Assembly: GCA_016784545.1 (NCBI GenBank) | Contig: JADHUM010000025.1 | Coordinates: 1-49,932 of the forward strand | Direction of reading: 5' to 3' | Source: Candidatus Neomarinimicrobiota bacterium | GTDB lineage: Bacteria; Fidelibacterota; UBA8477; JABMPR01 | DNA length: 49,932 bases | In this document: positions 7,261-15,985 of the stretch, piece after piece | Position numbering within the stretch: position 1 is the stretch's first letter | How the letters are laid out: every line of letters begins with the position of its first letter | Notes under the pieces: generated by a model | Told to the model about the DNA's origin: nothing | The model's input: the letters and a program-made list of their open reading frames with translations, nothing else | Database searches by the model: none | Translations under genes and position numbers: made by a program

Positions 7261-8505
7261 ATGCAGAGTAAAAGTCCACAACAGGTTCATACGCGTAATA
7301 CGGTTCTCAATGCAGCAGGTGAAGGCCTGTGGGGTTTTGCAATGGCCTTCCATAATATGAATTCTGTCATCCCCATGTTTCTGGCACAGATGGGTGCATC
7401 TGCTTTCATTATTGGTTTGATTCCTGGCGGATTCATTCTGTTGGTCGCATTGCCACAGCTGCTGTCGGCGAATCTTTTTCGTCACTCTACTCGGATAAAG
7501 GAAATAAACATCGGATTGCATTTTGCCATGGCTCCCCTTGCGTTTCTCATTGGTGTGGCTTTCTACTATTTTGAGTTTGTTGGTCAGACTGGGATCATGG
7601 TCTATTTGGCTTTATGGATTCTATGGTCATTAGGTGTGGGTTTCCTGGTTCCTGTGTGGGCAGATTTTTTAGCATCAGTGACAGTGACGAATCGCCGGGG
7701 AAGATTTTTTGGTATCACCTTTACTGTGAATGCCATCATGGGGATGGTTGGCGGCTATGTCCTAAAGGAGGTCCTGTCCATGGATTCTTTGAGCTTCCCC
7801 AGTAATTTTGGGGTCGCTTTCCTAATCATGACACTGGCTATACTGGTGGGGAATAGCGTTTTCATCTTTATCAAAGTCATTCATCCCCCATCACCAAAGA
7901 AAGAGCAGCTTGATAATTGGTGGCAGCGCCTGAAACCCATTTATACTCAGGACAGAAACTTCCGCAATTATATTTATAGCCGTGCACTGGCCGCGGCAAC
8001 CATGATGCCCCTGGCTTTTTATGGCGTTGATTTACAAAACAGATTTGATCTACCCTTAAGTTCTGCTGGAACCTTCACTTTTTTTCTGGTTGTGGGTCAA
8101 GCTATTTTCAACATAGTATTCGGATATATTGGTGATATTTATGGTCGCAAGACCGCAATAAGCGGATTTTTCATTGGTCATTTTTTAGCCGGTCTCACTG
8201 CTATCCTGGCCACTGAGCCGTGGATGGCATATATAACTTTTGTGTTTGTGGGAATGGCCTTTGGGGCCGGTCAATCTTCCTTTATGGTATTTGTTTATGA
8301 GTTTGCAGGGGAACTGGGTGACCGTAAGCTGTATTACGCTGCCCTGGATACTGCTGTGGCGCCATTTATCGTTGTATATATTTCAATCGCCGGGCTCCTG
8401 GTCGAGGCCTTTGGAACCATACCCCTCTATGCCTTGAGTCTGAGTTTTCTTGTGGCGGGCCTCCTGGTCTTCATCTATAAAGTCGATGCACCTGAACCAG
8501 CTTAA
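7261..8505 (+). CDS. Major facilitator superfamily transporter
   Basis: The 414-residue polytopic protein has about 12 hydrophobic segments and MFS features, including a loop with GYIGDIYGRKTAISGF between helices of the second half and RRGRFFGITF in the first. The substrate cannot be told. ATG 7261 (MQSKSPQQVH) is preferred; an upstream in-frame GTG at 7183 would add 26 polar residues but has no ribosome site and leaves little room for the divergent promoters. A short GGCGC-T6 stretch follows the stop but no clear stem was found. Confidence 0.85.
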   Translation: MQSKSPQQVHTRNTVLNAAGEGLWGFAMAFHNMNSVIPMFLAQMGASAFIIGLIPGGFILLVALPQLLSANLFRHSTRIKEINIGLHFAMAPLAFLIGVAFYYFEFVGQTGIMVYLALWILWSLGVGFLVPVWADFLASVTVTNRRGRFFGITFTVNAIMGMVGGYVLKEVLSMDSLSFPSNFGVAFLIMTLAILVGNSVFIFIKVIHPPSPKKEQLDNWWQRLKPIYTQDRNFRNYIYSRALAAATMMPLAFYGVDLQNRFDLPLSSAGTFTFFLVVGQAIFNIVFGYIGDIYGRKTAISGFFIGHFLAGLTAILATEPWMAYITFVFVGMAFGAGQSSFMVFVYEFAGELGDRKLYYAALDTAVAPFIVVYISIAGLLVEAFGTIPLYALSLSFLVAGLLVFIYKVDAPEPA

Positions 8506-8555
8506 GGCGCTTTTTTGTTAAACCCATCCACTCTAAAGCTGTGATAATCTTGCAA

Positions 8556-8649
8556 AACGCGCAATTGTGAATCGCGTGCGATTCCCTGTAGCTAGAAGTT
8601 TACCGAGAGAAAAGACAATTATTATCAACAATAAACGCGCATAACGCGC
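8556..8649 (+). promoter_or_regulatory. Candidate operator cluster upstream of the TonB receptor
   Basis: The 235-base gap before the receptor holds three copies of AACGCGC (8556-8562, 8634-8640, 8643-8649) and a perfect inverted repeat GAATCGC-GT-GCGATTC (8569-8584). Such direct and inverted repeats suggest protein binding, but no regulator is proven. The CarH-like protein encoded downstream is one candidate. Confidence 0.35.
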
Positions 8650-8740
8650 TTTTATGTTGCCCCGAGATGAATCATGTCTATATTTGTCACGTATGAAAAG
8701 AAAAACTGACAGATTTGACAATGAATATCGGAGTTTGAAA

Positions 8741-11008
8741 ATGAAAAACCTAGTGTTGAGCATCCTAATATTAAGCGCTACCACCCTTTTGGGGCAGGGG
8801 AGCAATTCCATCCAGGGCAAGGTCATAGATGAAACCACCCAACAGCCAATAATTGGTGCAAATGTAATAGTTGAGGATGCGAATCGTGGTTCGGCTACTG
8901 ATGTGGAGGGCAATTTTTATATCCAGTCTATGCCAGTTGGTACTTATCGCTTAAGAGTAGACTATATCGGATATGCATCGAGGATCATCAGTGACATTGT
9001 GGTAAAGTCAAACAGACCTGCTGTGATTAATATTGAATTACAGGAAACAATCCTTGAACTGGAAGCTGCAGTGGTAATTGCTGAGTATTTCACCAAAAGT
9101 CCTGATACACCTTCCAGTACACAGGTTCAATCAAGTGAAGAGATCAGAAGATTGCCTGGTGGCTTTGAAGGTGTGGTCCGGGCGATTTCAATACTCCCCG
9201 GTGTTGCTCAGGCTGATGGTGGCCGAAATGATCTTATTGTTCGTGGTGGAGCCCCAAGTGAGAACTTGTATATCATCGATAATATTGAAGTCCCCAATAT
9301 CAATCACTTTGGGACCCAGGGTGCCAGTGGGGGTCCCCAGAGCTATGTAAATCTTGATTTTGTGGATGAAACCTCTTTCTCAACAGGTGGTTTTACTGCC
9401 AAATATGGTGATCGTCTCAGCTCAGTGCTGGATATTTCCCTACGTGAAGGCCTCAGCGATCAGCTTGCCTCCAAGACAACCATCTCGGCTAGTCAGTTTG
9501 GCTTCAACCTGGAAGGTGCTTTACCACAAAACGGTAATTTTCTTTTTTCAGCACGTCGCAGCTATCTAGACTTTCTGTTTAAGGCTGCAGGCTTTGGTTT
9601 TGTACCAGAGTATTGGGATTTTCTTACAAAAGCAACCTTCAATTTGAATCAGACAGATCAGCTTACCTTCCTGGGTATCGCAGCCCTGAATAATGTAAAG
9701 TGGTTTAATGATACCAAAGAGCAACGCAATTCAAATAGCCAGATTCTGGGAAGTGATCAGCAGCAATTTGTCGCCGGTATCAATTACAGACATTTAATGA
9801 GTTCCGGTCTTTTTACAACCAGCCTGAGTCAGGTGAATGTAGAATACGATTTTCTCCAGAGAAATGCTGACTTGACCCCCATTTTCAGCAACCGCAGTTA
9901 TGATCGTCAAACTTCCCTCAAATCAGATGTGACCTGGAAATTGAGCAAATCACTGCGTCTCAGTACAGGTGGAAAAATAAGTCGTGCGGATTTTTATTCA
10001 GATCTGGTACTCAACCAAAACGATGTCCCTGGTATTGGCAGTTTTAGTATTGAACAGGAATATGCCAAGGTGGGTTACAAGTCCGGCATTTATGGACAGC
10101 TGTCACAGCGTTTCGTCCGCTTTAATTACACAGCCGGTTTGCGTGCGGATCACTCAACATTTTTAGATGCTGCTCCAGTGCTTTCACCCCGTTTTTCAAT
10201 GAACTATGATTTGACCGGCGATGTCTCTGTATCAACGAGTGTCGGTAGATATAACCAATATCCAAGTACGATCTGGCTGGTTTCCAATGAGAGTAACCGT
10301 GATCTCGATCCTATTCAGGCTGATCAGTTTGTTTTAGGGTTGGAATACCTCTGGCGTTCAGATACAAAAGTTACGCTGGAAGCATATACCAAACAGTATA
10401 GAAAGTACCCGGTCAGTCTGACTCGAGATTATCTCGTCATGGTGAATACCGGTGCTGGCTTTGGTGGATCAACTGAGGGTTTTGCCTCCTTTGGCGTTGA
10501 TCCACTCAGTAGTGAAGGTACAGGCTGGGCTCGTGGTCTTGAATTTTTTGTTCAGAAAAAAATGTCTGAGGTTCCCTGTTACGGCACCATCAGTGTGAGC
10601 TACAACCAGTCCATGTTTAAAGCTTTGGATGGCATTGAACGTCCAGGAAGTTTTGATCAGACCTGGATCATGAATCTGGGTGGTGGATACGTTTTTAACG
10701 AAAAATGGGAGTTCAGCACCAAGTTCCGCTATGCCAGTGGTCGCCCCTATACACCCCTAAATGATTCAGGAATGCAGATAACAGAAGCCTATAATGCCCT
10801 CCGCCTGGATGCCAACCACAATCTGGATGTACGACTGGATCGTCGCTGGACCAATAAGGGCTGGGGTCTGATCACCTATATTGATGTTCAGAATGTGTAT
10901 AACCGTAAATCATCTTCTGCACCATCATTTGACCCAAATACTGGCAAGGTTGCTGTGAATCAGGGTTTTGGGATATTACCAACTATTGGAATAAGTGCAG
11001 AAATCTAA
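8741..11008 (+). CDS. TonB-dependent outer-membrane receptor with CarboxypepD-regulatory-like domain
   Basis: The 755-residue protein has a signal peptide (MKNLVLSILIL..., ending near LLGQ). A beta-sandwich CarboxypepD_reg-like domain follows (about 22-105; GKVIDETTQQPIIGANV), then a plug domain (about 115-225; RAISILPGVAQADGG, IVRGGAPSENLYIIDN) and a beta-barrel to the C-terminus. It would import a large or scarce ligand across the outer membrane using TonB energy; the ligand is not evident. ATG 8741 is chosen over upstream in-frame starts at 8654 and 8693 because the signal peptide begins there. The B12-binding regulator gene starts 40 bases after the stop, with no terminator between, so the two are likely one transcript. 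Confidence 0.92.
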   Translation: MKNLVLSILILSATTLLGQGSNSIQGKVIDETTQQPIIGANVIVEDANRGSATDVEGNFYIQSMPVGTYRLRVDYIGYASRIISDIVVKSNRPAVINIELQETILELEAAVVIAEYFTKSPDTPSSTQVQSSEEIRRLPGGFEGVVRAISILPGVAQADGGRNDLIVRGGAPSENLYIIDNIEVPNINHFGTQGASGGPQSYVNLDFVDETSFSTGGFTAKYGDRLSSVLDISLREGLSDQLASKTTISASQFGFNLEGALPQNGNFLFSARRSYLDFLFKAAGFGFVPEYWDFLTKATFNLNQTDQLTFLGIAALNNVKWFNDTKEQRNSNSQILGSDQQQFVAGINYRHLMSSGLFTTSLSQVNVEYDFLQRNADLTPIFSNRSYDRQTSLKSDVTWKLSKSLRLSTGGKISRADFYSDLVLNQNDVPGIGSFSIEQEYAKVGYKSGIYGQLSQRFVRFNYTAGLRADHSTFLDAAPVLSPRFSMNYDLTGDVSVSTSVGRYNQYPSTIWLVSNESNRDLDPIQADQFVLGLEYLWRSDTKVTLEAYTKQYRKYPVSLTRDYLVMVNTGAGFGGSTEGFASFGVDPLSSEGTGWARGLEFFVQKKMSEVPCYGTISVSYNQSMFKALDGIERPGSFDQTWIMNLGGGYVFNEKWEFSTKFRYASGRPYTPLNDSGMQITEAYNALRLDANHNLDVRLDRRWTNKGWGLITYIDVQNVYNRKSSSAPSFDPNTGKVAVNQGFGILPTIGISAEI

Positions 11009-11048
11009 GTTTGTTGGGTTATTTTGAGTTGATTAAGGAAGACTGGAG

Positions 11049-11927
11049 ATGCAAAAGACTGCCAATAGTACCTCATTAATAAGTAGCGCCGATGTTGCCA
11101 AAATCCTGGGTGTCAATGTTGCCACTGTGAAGCGTTGGACTGACACGGGTAAATTGGATTGTGTGAAAACAGCAGGTGGTCACAGAAAGTTTCTATTACG
11201 ACACCTCGCCGCATTTGCCATGGGTCATGAAAAATATTCAGAACGTCTGTCGCTCTTGCCCCTGGACAACCAGCTAAATCTTGAGCTGAGTCATCAAATT
11301 CTCCGGGCAGATTATGACCAGCTTATTCCCTATGTCCTGGATCACGCGATTTCCTGCGATCAATCAGCAGTGAAAACAGTTTTAAATGGCTTGGTTATGG
11401 TCAACCAGAATCTGGCCAGCATTTATGATGATTTACTCACACCAATTCTTCATACAATCGGTGAAATGTGGATGGATGGAAGGTTAAGTGTTTCTCAGGA
11501 ACATCTTGCTTCCCAAACCATTAGGGATGGAATTATTCAACTTCAGGATGTGGTAGTCAAACCAGAAAAGACACAGACCAAAGCATTTGTCCTGACTTTG
11601 AGTGAAGAGCTCCATGATATCCCGGCAAAAATGGTTCAGCACCTCCTGGAGCAACGAGGTTTTCAGGTCCTTTTCAGCGGACAAAAAACACCTGTCGGTG
11701 ATACAGAAAGCGTCTTCAAGTCATTTAAACCGGAGCGTGTATACCTCTCATCGATTTATAATGAGAATGCACCTGCAGCCCAGGCTGAGTTCAGAGAACT
11801 TCAAGACTTGTGTGAAAAATATGATGCCACTCTATATGTGGGGGGTAGCGGTGTTGCTCAGTTGGGGCTTGATGATACCCATGAATGCATACACCTGAAT
11901 ACTTTTACTGATGTTCAAGCTTCCTGA
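11049..11927 (+). CDS. CarH/LitR-like B12-binding transcriptional regulator (MerR-type HTH)
   Basis: Residues 10-56 form a MerR/excisionase-type helix-turn-helix (SSADVAKILGVNVATVKRW, AGGHRKF). A helical B12-capping domain and a Rossmann cobalamin-binding domain follow. From memory of Thermus CarH, the residues that cage adenosylcobalamin are W-x9-E-H and, about 35 residues later, the ExH lower ligand. Here they are W141, E151-H152, and E187-x-H189, so all key positions are kept. The family includes light-sensing repressors in which light breaks the Co-C bond; some members are redox or dark B12 sensors. GGAAG lies upstream of ATG 11049. Targets are unknown; the adjacent TonB receptor promoter is the obvious candidate. 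Confidence 0.85.
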   Translation: MQKTANSTSLISSADVAKILGVNVATVKRWTDTGKLDCVKTAGGHRKFLLRHLAAFAMGHEKYSERLSLLPLDNQLNLELSHQILRADYDQLIPYVLDHAISCDQSAVKTVLNGLVMVNQNLASIYDDLLTPILHTIGEMWMDGRLSVSQEHLASQTIRDGIIQLQDVVVKPEKTQTKAFVLTLSEELHDIPAKMVQHLLEQRGFQVLFSGQKTPVGDTESVFKSFKPERVYLSSIYNENAPAAQAEFRELQDLCEKYDATLYVGGSGVAQLGLDDTHECIHLNTFTDVQAS

Positions 11928-11998
11928 GTAGAAACACTCCAGATAAATCAAAAGGTAATGGAGTAGGCTGAAGGGCTTGTCCGCAATCTCTCGTAGTT

Positions 11999-12799
11999 CT
12001 ATTCTGTATATTTCTTTTGGCAACGAGAACAATAATGCGTTCCTCGCTGTCCGACTTTAATCTTTGTTATCAAAGTTTCACATTTCAAACAAGGTTCACC
12101 TCCGCGGCCATAGACCTCCAAAGCCTCCTGATAACTGCCAATCCGATTATCGCCATGGCTAAAATTGAGGACAGTTGTTCCCTGGGCTTCAATACTGGCG
12201 GAAAGGATGGACTGTATAGCCGAATGCAGGCAGTACACCCGACTTTTTGGTATGGAAGAGGATAAACTTAAGGGTTGAATGCCTGATTGAAACAGGGCTT
12301 CATCCACATAAATGTTTCCCAGGCCGGCCAGAAAAGACTGGTCTAATAAGAGCGGCTTAATCAGACGCTTTTTCCCGCACAACATTTTATAAAACACATC
12401 CGGGATAAAGTCATCACTAAGGGGTTCGGGTCCAAGATTGCCTAAGGCCTCAAGCGGGTTATCCGTATACACCATGCGTCCAAATTTACGAGTATCTTGA
12501 AAATAGAGACTATTCCCTGACTCAAAATGCAGGACGACTGTCACATGCTTTTCTGGATAAACTGGAGTAAGTTTCCCCGTCATGCGCAAGTGAACAAGGA
12601 GAAATCCCCTGTCAAATTCAATGATAATGTATTTGGCCCGGCGACGAACTCCGGTAATAAGTTTACCCACAATTGATTCGTAGGGATCATCAGCCACCAG
12701 GGCTTTTTCCCAGGGCACTTCCAGATCCATAATTGTCTCACCAACTATAGTGTTCTGCAGACCCCTTACGACGGTTTCTACTTCAGGTAGTTCTGGCAT
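11999..12799 (-). CDS. mutM: Formamidopyrimidine-DNA glycosylase (Fpg/MutM)
   Basis: The 266-residue base-excision repair enzyme begins MPELPEVETVVRGL, with the catalytic Pro2 and Glu3. It carries K56 (RRRAKY) and ends in the zinc finger formed by C237, C240, C257 and C260, with Arg252 in the DNA-binding loop. It removes 8-oxoguanine and Fapy lesions and nicks the strand. Length is normal. Exonuclease III lies upstream on the same strand, separated by 68 bases containing a palindrome, so the pair may form a repair operon. Confidence 0.96.
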   Translation of the reverse strand: MPELPEVETVVRGLQNTIVGETIMDLEVPWEKALVADDPYESIVGKLITGVRRRAKYIIIEFDRGFLLVHLRMTGKLTPVYPEKHVTVVLHFESGNSLYFQDTRKFGRMVYTDNPLEALGNLGPEPLSDDFIPDVFYKMLCGKKRLIKPLLLDQSFLAGLGNIYVDEALFQSGIQPLSLSSSIPKSRVYCLHSAIQSILSASIEAQGTTVLNFSHGDNRIGSYQEALEVYGRGGEPCLKCETLITKIKVGQRGTHYCSRCQKKYTE

Positions 12800-12828
12800 A
12801 AAACAAAGATGTGTGAATGATCATCCAA

Positions 12829-12848
12829 GTTGGGATTCGAATCCCAAC
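12829..12848. repeat. Intergenic palindrome, GGATT-NN-AATCC family copy 1
   Basis: GTTGGGATTCGAATCCCAAC is a perfect 20-base palindrome between the exonuclease III stop and the mutM start. Its centre GGATT-CG-AATCC is shared with palindromes at 15930 and 26020. Confidence 0.75.
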
Positions 12849-12867
12849 CCGGGAAAGCCAATACTCA

Positions 12868-13629
12868 TTATTTCAGGACCAAACTAATGGGACAGTGATC
12901 TGAACCGGTGATGTTGGGATGAATCCGAGAGGCATCCACCGTGTCGGCAATCTTTTCACTTACCAGGAAGTAGTCAATTCTCCAGCCCACGTTGTTTACA
13001 CGGGCATTGGAGCGGAAGCTCCACCATGAATAGTAGCCTTTGGCCCCAGGGTGCTCCTGACGAAAGGTATCAACAAATCCTGTATCCAGATAGCGGTCAA
13101 CCCAAACACGCTCTTCAGGGAGAAATCCGGATGTCTTTTCGTTGGGCTTTGGACGAGCCAGATCGATATCAGTATGAGCGGTATTAAAATCTCCCACGAT
13201 AATTACAGGTTTAATTTTATCCTTTTCACGGATGTGTTCCTGGAGGGCACCATAAAATCGCAACTTATAATCGAGTCGATCCTGATCTTTTTGCCCATTG
13301 GGGAAATAGACATTATACAAAAAGAATTTTTCATGTTCAGTGAGGACAATCCGACCTTCCCGATTAAAAGCATCGTCTAAAATGGCTGTTTCCACCGACA
13401 GAGGTTCTGTTTTACACCATGTCGCCACACTGCTATAGCCTTTGCGCTCGGCTGAATGATAATAGGCGTGATATCCAAGAGGTTTGGTCAGTGATTCATC
13501 GAGTTGATCTGGCTGTGCCTTGGTTTCTTGAAAGCACATGATATCAGGTGCATCCAGGTTAAACCAATCCCAAAAACCCTTTTTAACGACGGCACGAATA
13601 CCGTTAACATTCCATGAAACTATGCGCAT
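12868..13629 (-). CDS. xth: Exodeoxyribonuclease III / AP endonuclease
   Basis: The 253-residue protein of the exonuclease-endonuclease-phosphatase fold has MRIVSWNVNGIRA, the metal ligand Glu35 in CFQETKAQ, GDFNTAHTDIDL, and the terminal SDHCPISL carrying the Asp-His catalytic pair. It cuts at abasic sites and trims 3' ends, acting downstream of MutM-type glycosylases. AGGAG precedes the ATG at 13629. Confidence 0.95.
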   Translation of the reverse strand: MRIVSWNVNGIRAVVKKGFWDWFNLDAPDIMCFQETKAQPDQLDESLTKPLGYHAYYHSAERKGYSSVATWCKTEPLSVETAILDDAFNREGRIVLTEHEKFFLYNVYFPNGQKDQDRLDYKLRFYGALQEHIREKDKIKPVIIVGDFNTAHTDIDLARPKPNEKTSGFLPEERVWVDRYLDTGFVDTFRQEHPGAKGYYSWWSFRSNARVNNVGWRIDYFLVSEKIADTVDASRIHPNITGSDHCPISLVLK

Positions 13630-13662
13630 TGAAAACTCCTATATTGCGATAAAAATACTCTG

Positions 13663-13704
13663 AATATGCTCAAGGGGAATTGAAATATGTCCTGAGAGCA
13701 TATT
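13663..13704. repeat. Inverted repeat upstream of exonuclease III
   Basis: AATATGCTC (13663-13671) pairs exactly with GAGCATATT (13696-13704) across 24 bases. It lies in the 163-base divergent gap between xth and the YdeI-like gene. It could be an operator or chance; nothing else is visible in this gap. Confidence 0.3.
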
Positions 13705-13792
13705 GGGCAAAGAGGGTGTCAGGGACAGATTTCCGATTGATTATTTGAACAGGAGATAGGGATTCAAACAATTATATTTTAAGCAACTTTAA

Positions 13793-14383
13793 ATGAAATA
13801 CAAAACAATCAAAAACAAGGTCACCGTCAATCCAGGTTCTCGAGCGATCTGGCGGGAATGGTTGGAAAAAAATCATGCAGATCTTAGTGAAATCTGGCTG
13901 GTCTACTACAAAAAGCACACGGGCAAACCAAGTTTAACCAAGGCTGAAGCCAATATGGAGGCGCTTTGTTTTGGATGGGTTGATAGCTTGATACAGGGAA
14001 TAGATAAAAATCGTTACATGCAAAAATTTACTCCCCGAAAATCAAACAGCAGGTGGTCTGAACTAAACAAAAGACGTGTGATAGAGTTGCAAGCCCAGGG
14101 TCTCATGACCCCGCCAGGAACACGACAGGTTGATATTGCCAGGCAATCAGGAGAGTGGGCTTTGAACCGTGAACACCCTAATATCTCTGAAGTGCCAGAA
14201 TTGTTTACCATCGAATTGGAAAAATCAAATGCAGCAAAGGTAATCTGGAATAAATTGAGTCCCGCTCATCGTCAACAATACCTGCTCTGGATAAGCACAG
14301 CCAAAAAAGATGAAACAACGAAAAGACGTTCCCAAAAAGCCATAAAGATGATGACTTCAGGGCAATCACCCGATACCTTGTAA
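13793..14383 (+). CDS. YdeI/OmpD-associated family protein
   Basis: The 196-residue soluble protein belongs to the YdeI/OmdA family. It has the N-terminal block WREWLEKNH...EIWLVYYKKHTGKPSL, then EALCFGWVDSLIQGIDKNRY and FTPRKSNSRWSELNKRRV, and a C-terminal helical part ending in SPAHRQQYLLWISTAKKDET. Some homologues are linked to bacteriocin tolerance or stress, but the biochemical role is unknown. It starts at ATG 13793 without a strong ribosome site. The amidase gene follows after 12 bases. Confidence 0.82.
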   Translation: MKYKTIKNKVTVNPGSRAIWREWLEKNHADLSEIWLVYYKKHTGKPSLTKAEANMEALCFGWVDSLIQGIDKNRYMQKFTPRKSNSRWSELNKRRVIELQAQGLMTPPGTRQVDIARQSGEWALNREHPNISEVPELFTIELEKSNAAKVIWNKLSPAHRQQYLLWISTAKKDETTKRRSQKAIKMMTSGQSPDTL

Positions 14384-14395
14384 TCAAAGAAGGAA

Positions 14396-15004
14396 ATGAA
14401 AATGACCCCAAAGATACTCCTTGTACTAATTTCTGTATTGTTCCTGGCATATTGCGCTCCTCAGGTTGAAAATATAGTGGAGGTTAACCCCGCCCTTGAA
14501 ATGGTAACTCGCGCTGATTGGGGATGGGTACCCCTCACCGACACCATTCCTACCCACGAGATCAAATACATTACCATCCATCACGGTGGCGAGGACTTTC
14601 CCCAGGATAAAGATGTCATCAAATATTTGATTGGTTTACAATCCTGGAGTCGTTCTGATAAAAACTGGATTGACAATCCCTATCACTATATGATTGATCT
14701 TCAGGGGAAGATCTATGAAGCACGTCCCATCGAATATCCCGGTGATACCAATACGGATTATGATGTACGGGGGCATGCTCTCATTTGTGTCATGGGCAAT
14801 TACGAAAACCAGATTCTCAGTGAAACCCAATTTAATCAACTCGCCCTGCTGACGGCAACTTTGGCAGATAAGTATGGCGTACCAAATGCCATGATCAAAA
14901 GTCACAAAGACTATACTGAGACCTTGTGTCCAGGGAAGGATCTCTATCGCTATCTGGAAGATGGTAGTCTGATCAAGCGCATCGCTGAATTAAGAAAACC
15001 TTAA
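14396..15004 (+). CDS. N-acetylmuramoyl-L-alanine amidase (PGRP/amidase_2), lipoprotein
   Basis: The 202-residue precursor has a lipoprotein signal with lipobox LAYC (Cys20). It is followed by a T7-lysozyme-like amidase domain: MVTRADWGW, IHHGG with zinc ligand His62, NPYHYMIDLQGKIYEARP, and SHKDYTETLCPG giving His170 and Cys178 as further ligands. It should cleave the lactyl-L-Ala bond of peptidoglycan from a membrane anchor. GAAGGAA stands directly before the start. It may be co-transcribed with the YdeI-like gene. Confidence 0.92.
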   Translation: MKMTPKILLVLISVLFLAYCAPQVENIVEVNPALEMVTRADWGWVPLTDTIPTHEIKYITIHHGGEDFPQDKDVIKYLIGLQSWSRSDKNWIDNPYHYMIDLQGKIYEARPIEYPGDTNTDYDVRGHALICVMGNYENQILSETQFNQLALLTATLADKYGVPNAMIKSHKDYTETLCPGKDLYRYLEDGSLIKRIAELRKP

Positions 15005-15023
15005 TACATCTCCCCTCGATTAT

Positions 15024-15479
15024 ATGTCGTCAAAAATAAAGCTAAAATACTTTAAACAATCCGGTGTGATCCCTGTTTACAAGGGCAAGGTGGTTGTCAT
15101 CACAGCCAGGGGCAGTAACCGTTGGATTATTCCCAAAGGATCCATCGATTGGGAGCTAACAGCCCAGGAATCTGCAGCCAAAGAAGCACTGGAAGAGGCG
15201 GGTATCAAAGGGGAGGTGCTCCCTGATGAAATTGGGACCTATACTTACGAAAAACTGGGTGGCAGCTATAAGGTGCGTCTCTATTACATGGAGGTCACCA
15301 GGCTTAAAGACAAGTGGGATGAAAAACATTTCCGCAAACGAAAATTGTTTACCCCCAAGCAGGCGATAAAGAAGGTGGTTCCAGCGGCAGTTTCCAAAAT
15401 TATGGCCAGTTTTTTTCATGAGAACAGACACCTCATTAAAAAGAAGAAGCGAAAGTCCAAAAAGAAAAAGAAGGGCTAG
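15024..15479 (+). CDS. NUDIX hydrolase
   Basis: The 151-residue protein carries a NUDIX box from GSIDWELTAQES to KEALEEAGIKG. The catalytic EExG is intact, the usual Arg is Lys, and the first conserved Glu is shifted by one. The pattern resembles diphosphoinositol or dinucleoside polyphosphate hydrolases of the DIPP type more than MutT, but the substrate is uncertain. The C-terminal about 15 residues are almost all Lys and Arg, which may bind nucleic acid. The next gene starts five bases on. Confidence 0.85.
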   Translation: MSSKIKLKYFKQSGVIPVYKGKVVVITARGSNRWIIPKGSIDWELTAQESAAKEALEEAGIKGEVLPDEIGTYTYEKLGGSYKVRLYYMEVTRLKDKWDEKHFRKRKLFTPKQAIKKVVPAAVSKIMASFFHENRHLIKKKKRKSKKKKKG

Positions 15480-15483
15480 AGAT

Positions 15484-15921
15484 ATGGGGAATTCTATTAT
15501 AGGTGTATGGAAGTTGCTAACTGTTGTCTACCTGTCTGGCGCAGATACCACATCAATTGATCCAGCACTTCCCGGGTTATTCATCTTTACTGAGGAGCAC
15601 TACAGCATGACCTGGATGCCCCTGAGAGCTCAACAGGAAGCCTATGCCGATCAATGGCATCCCAATGATGCAGAGAAGGTTCAGAGCTACAACTCTATCG
15701 TAACCAATACGGGTCGCTATGAATTGTCCGGTTCGGAATTAACTACATATGTTGAAGTTGCAAAAACACCAGCATTTGTAGGTGGGCATGCCGTTTATGT
15801 GTGCCAGATCCAGGGTGATGAGATGCGTTTACAGATAGTGGATAATGTGGCTCACGATGGAACACGAGATGAGGGTTACCTCAAATTTAAAACCATCCTC
15901 ACCCTCCAAAGAGTGGAGTAA
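15484..15921 (+). CDS. Lipocalin-like domain protein
   Basis: The 145-residue protein opens with IIGVWKLL, then SGADTTSID, PGLFIFTEEHYSMTWM and GRYELSGSELTTYVEVAK, the layout of a small lipocalin-like (Lipocalin_5) beta-barrel. There is no signal peptide, so it is probably cytoplasmic. ATG 15484 is chosen since the sequence before it (from 15418) is the Lys/Arg-rich tail of the NUDIX gene read in another frame. A strong palindrome lies nine bases after the stop. Confidence 0.72.
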   Translation: MGNSIIGVWKLLTVVYLSGADTTSIDPALPGLFIFTEEHYSMTWMPLRAQQEAYADQWHPNDAEKVQSYNSIVTNTGRYELSGSELTTYVEVAKTPAFVGGHAVYVCQIQGDEMRLQIVDNVAHDGTRDEGYLKFKTILTLQRVE

Positions 15922-15929
15922 TTATTTTT

Positions 15930-15959
15930 TCCAGGCGAGGATTTGAATCCTCGCCTGGA
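15930..15959. repeat. Intergenic palindrome, GGATT-NN-AATCC family copy 2
   Basis: The arms TCCAGGCGAGGATT (15930-15943) and AATCCTCGCCTGGA (15946-15959) are perfectly complementary around TG. A T6 run precedes the hairpin, so it could act as a terminator for a minus-strand transcript, but it also belongs to the dispersed family seen at 12829 and 26020. Confidence 0.8.
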
Positions 15960-15985
15960 TAACCCCCCTAATCGATTAAAGGCCT

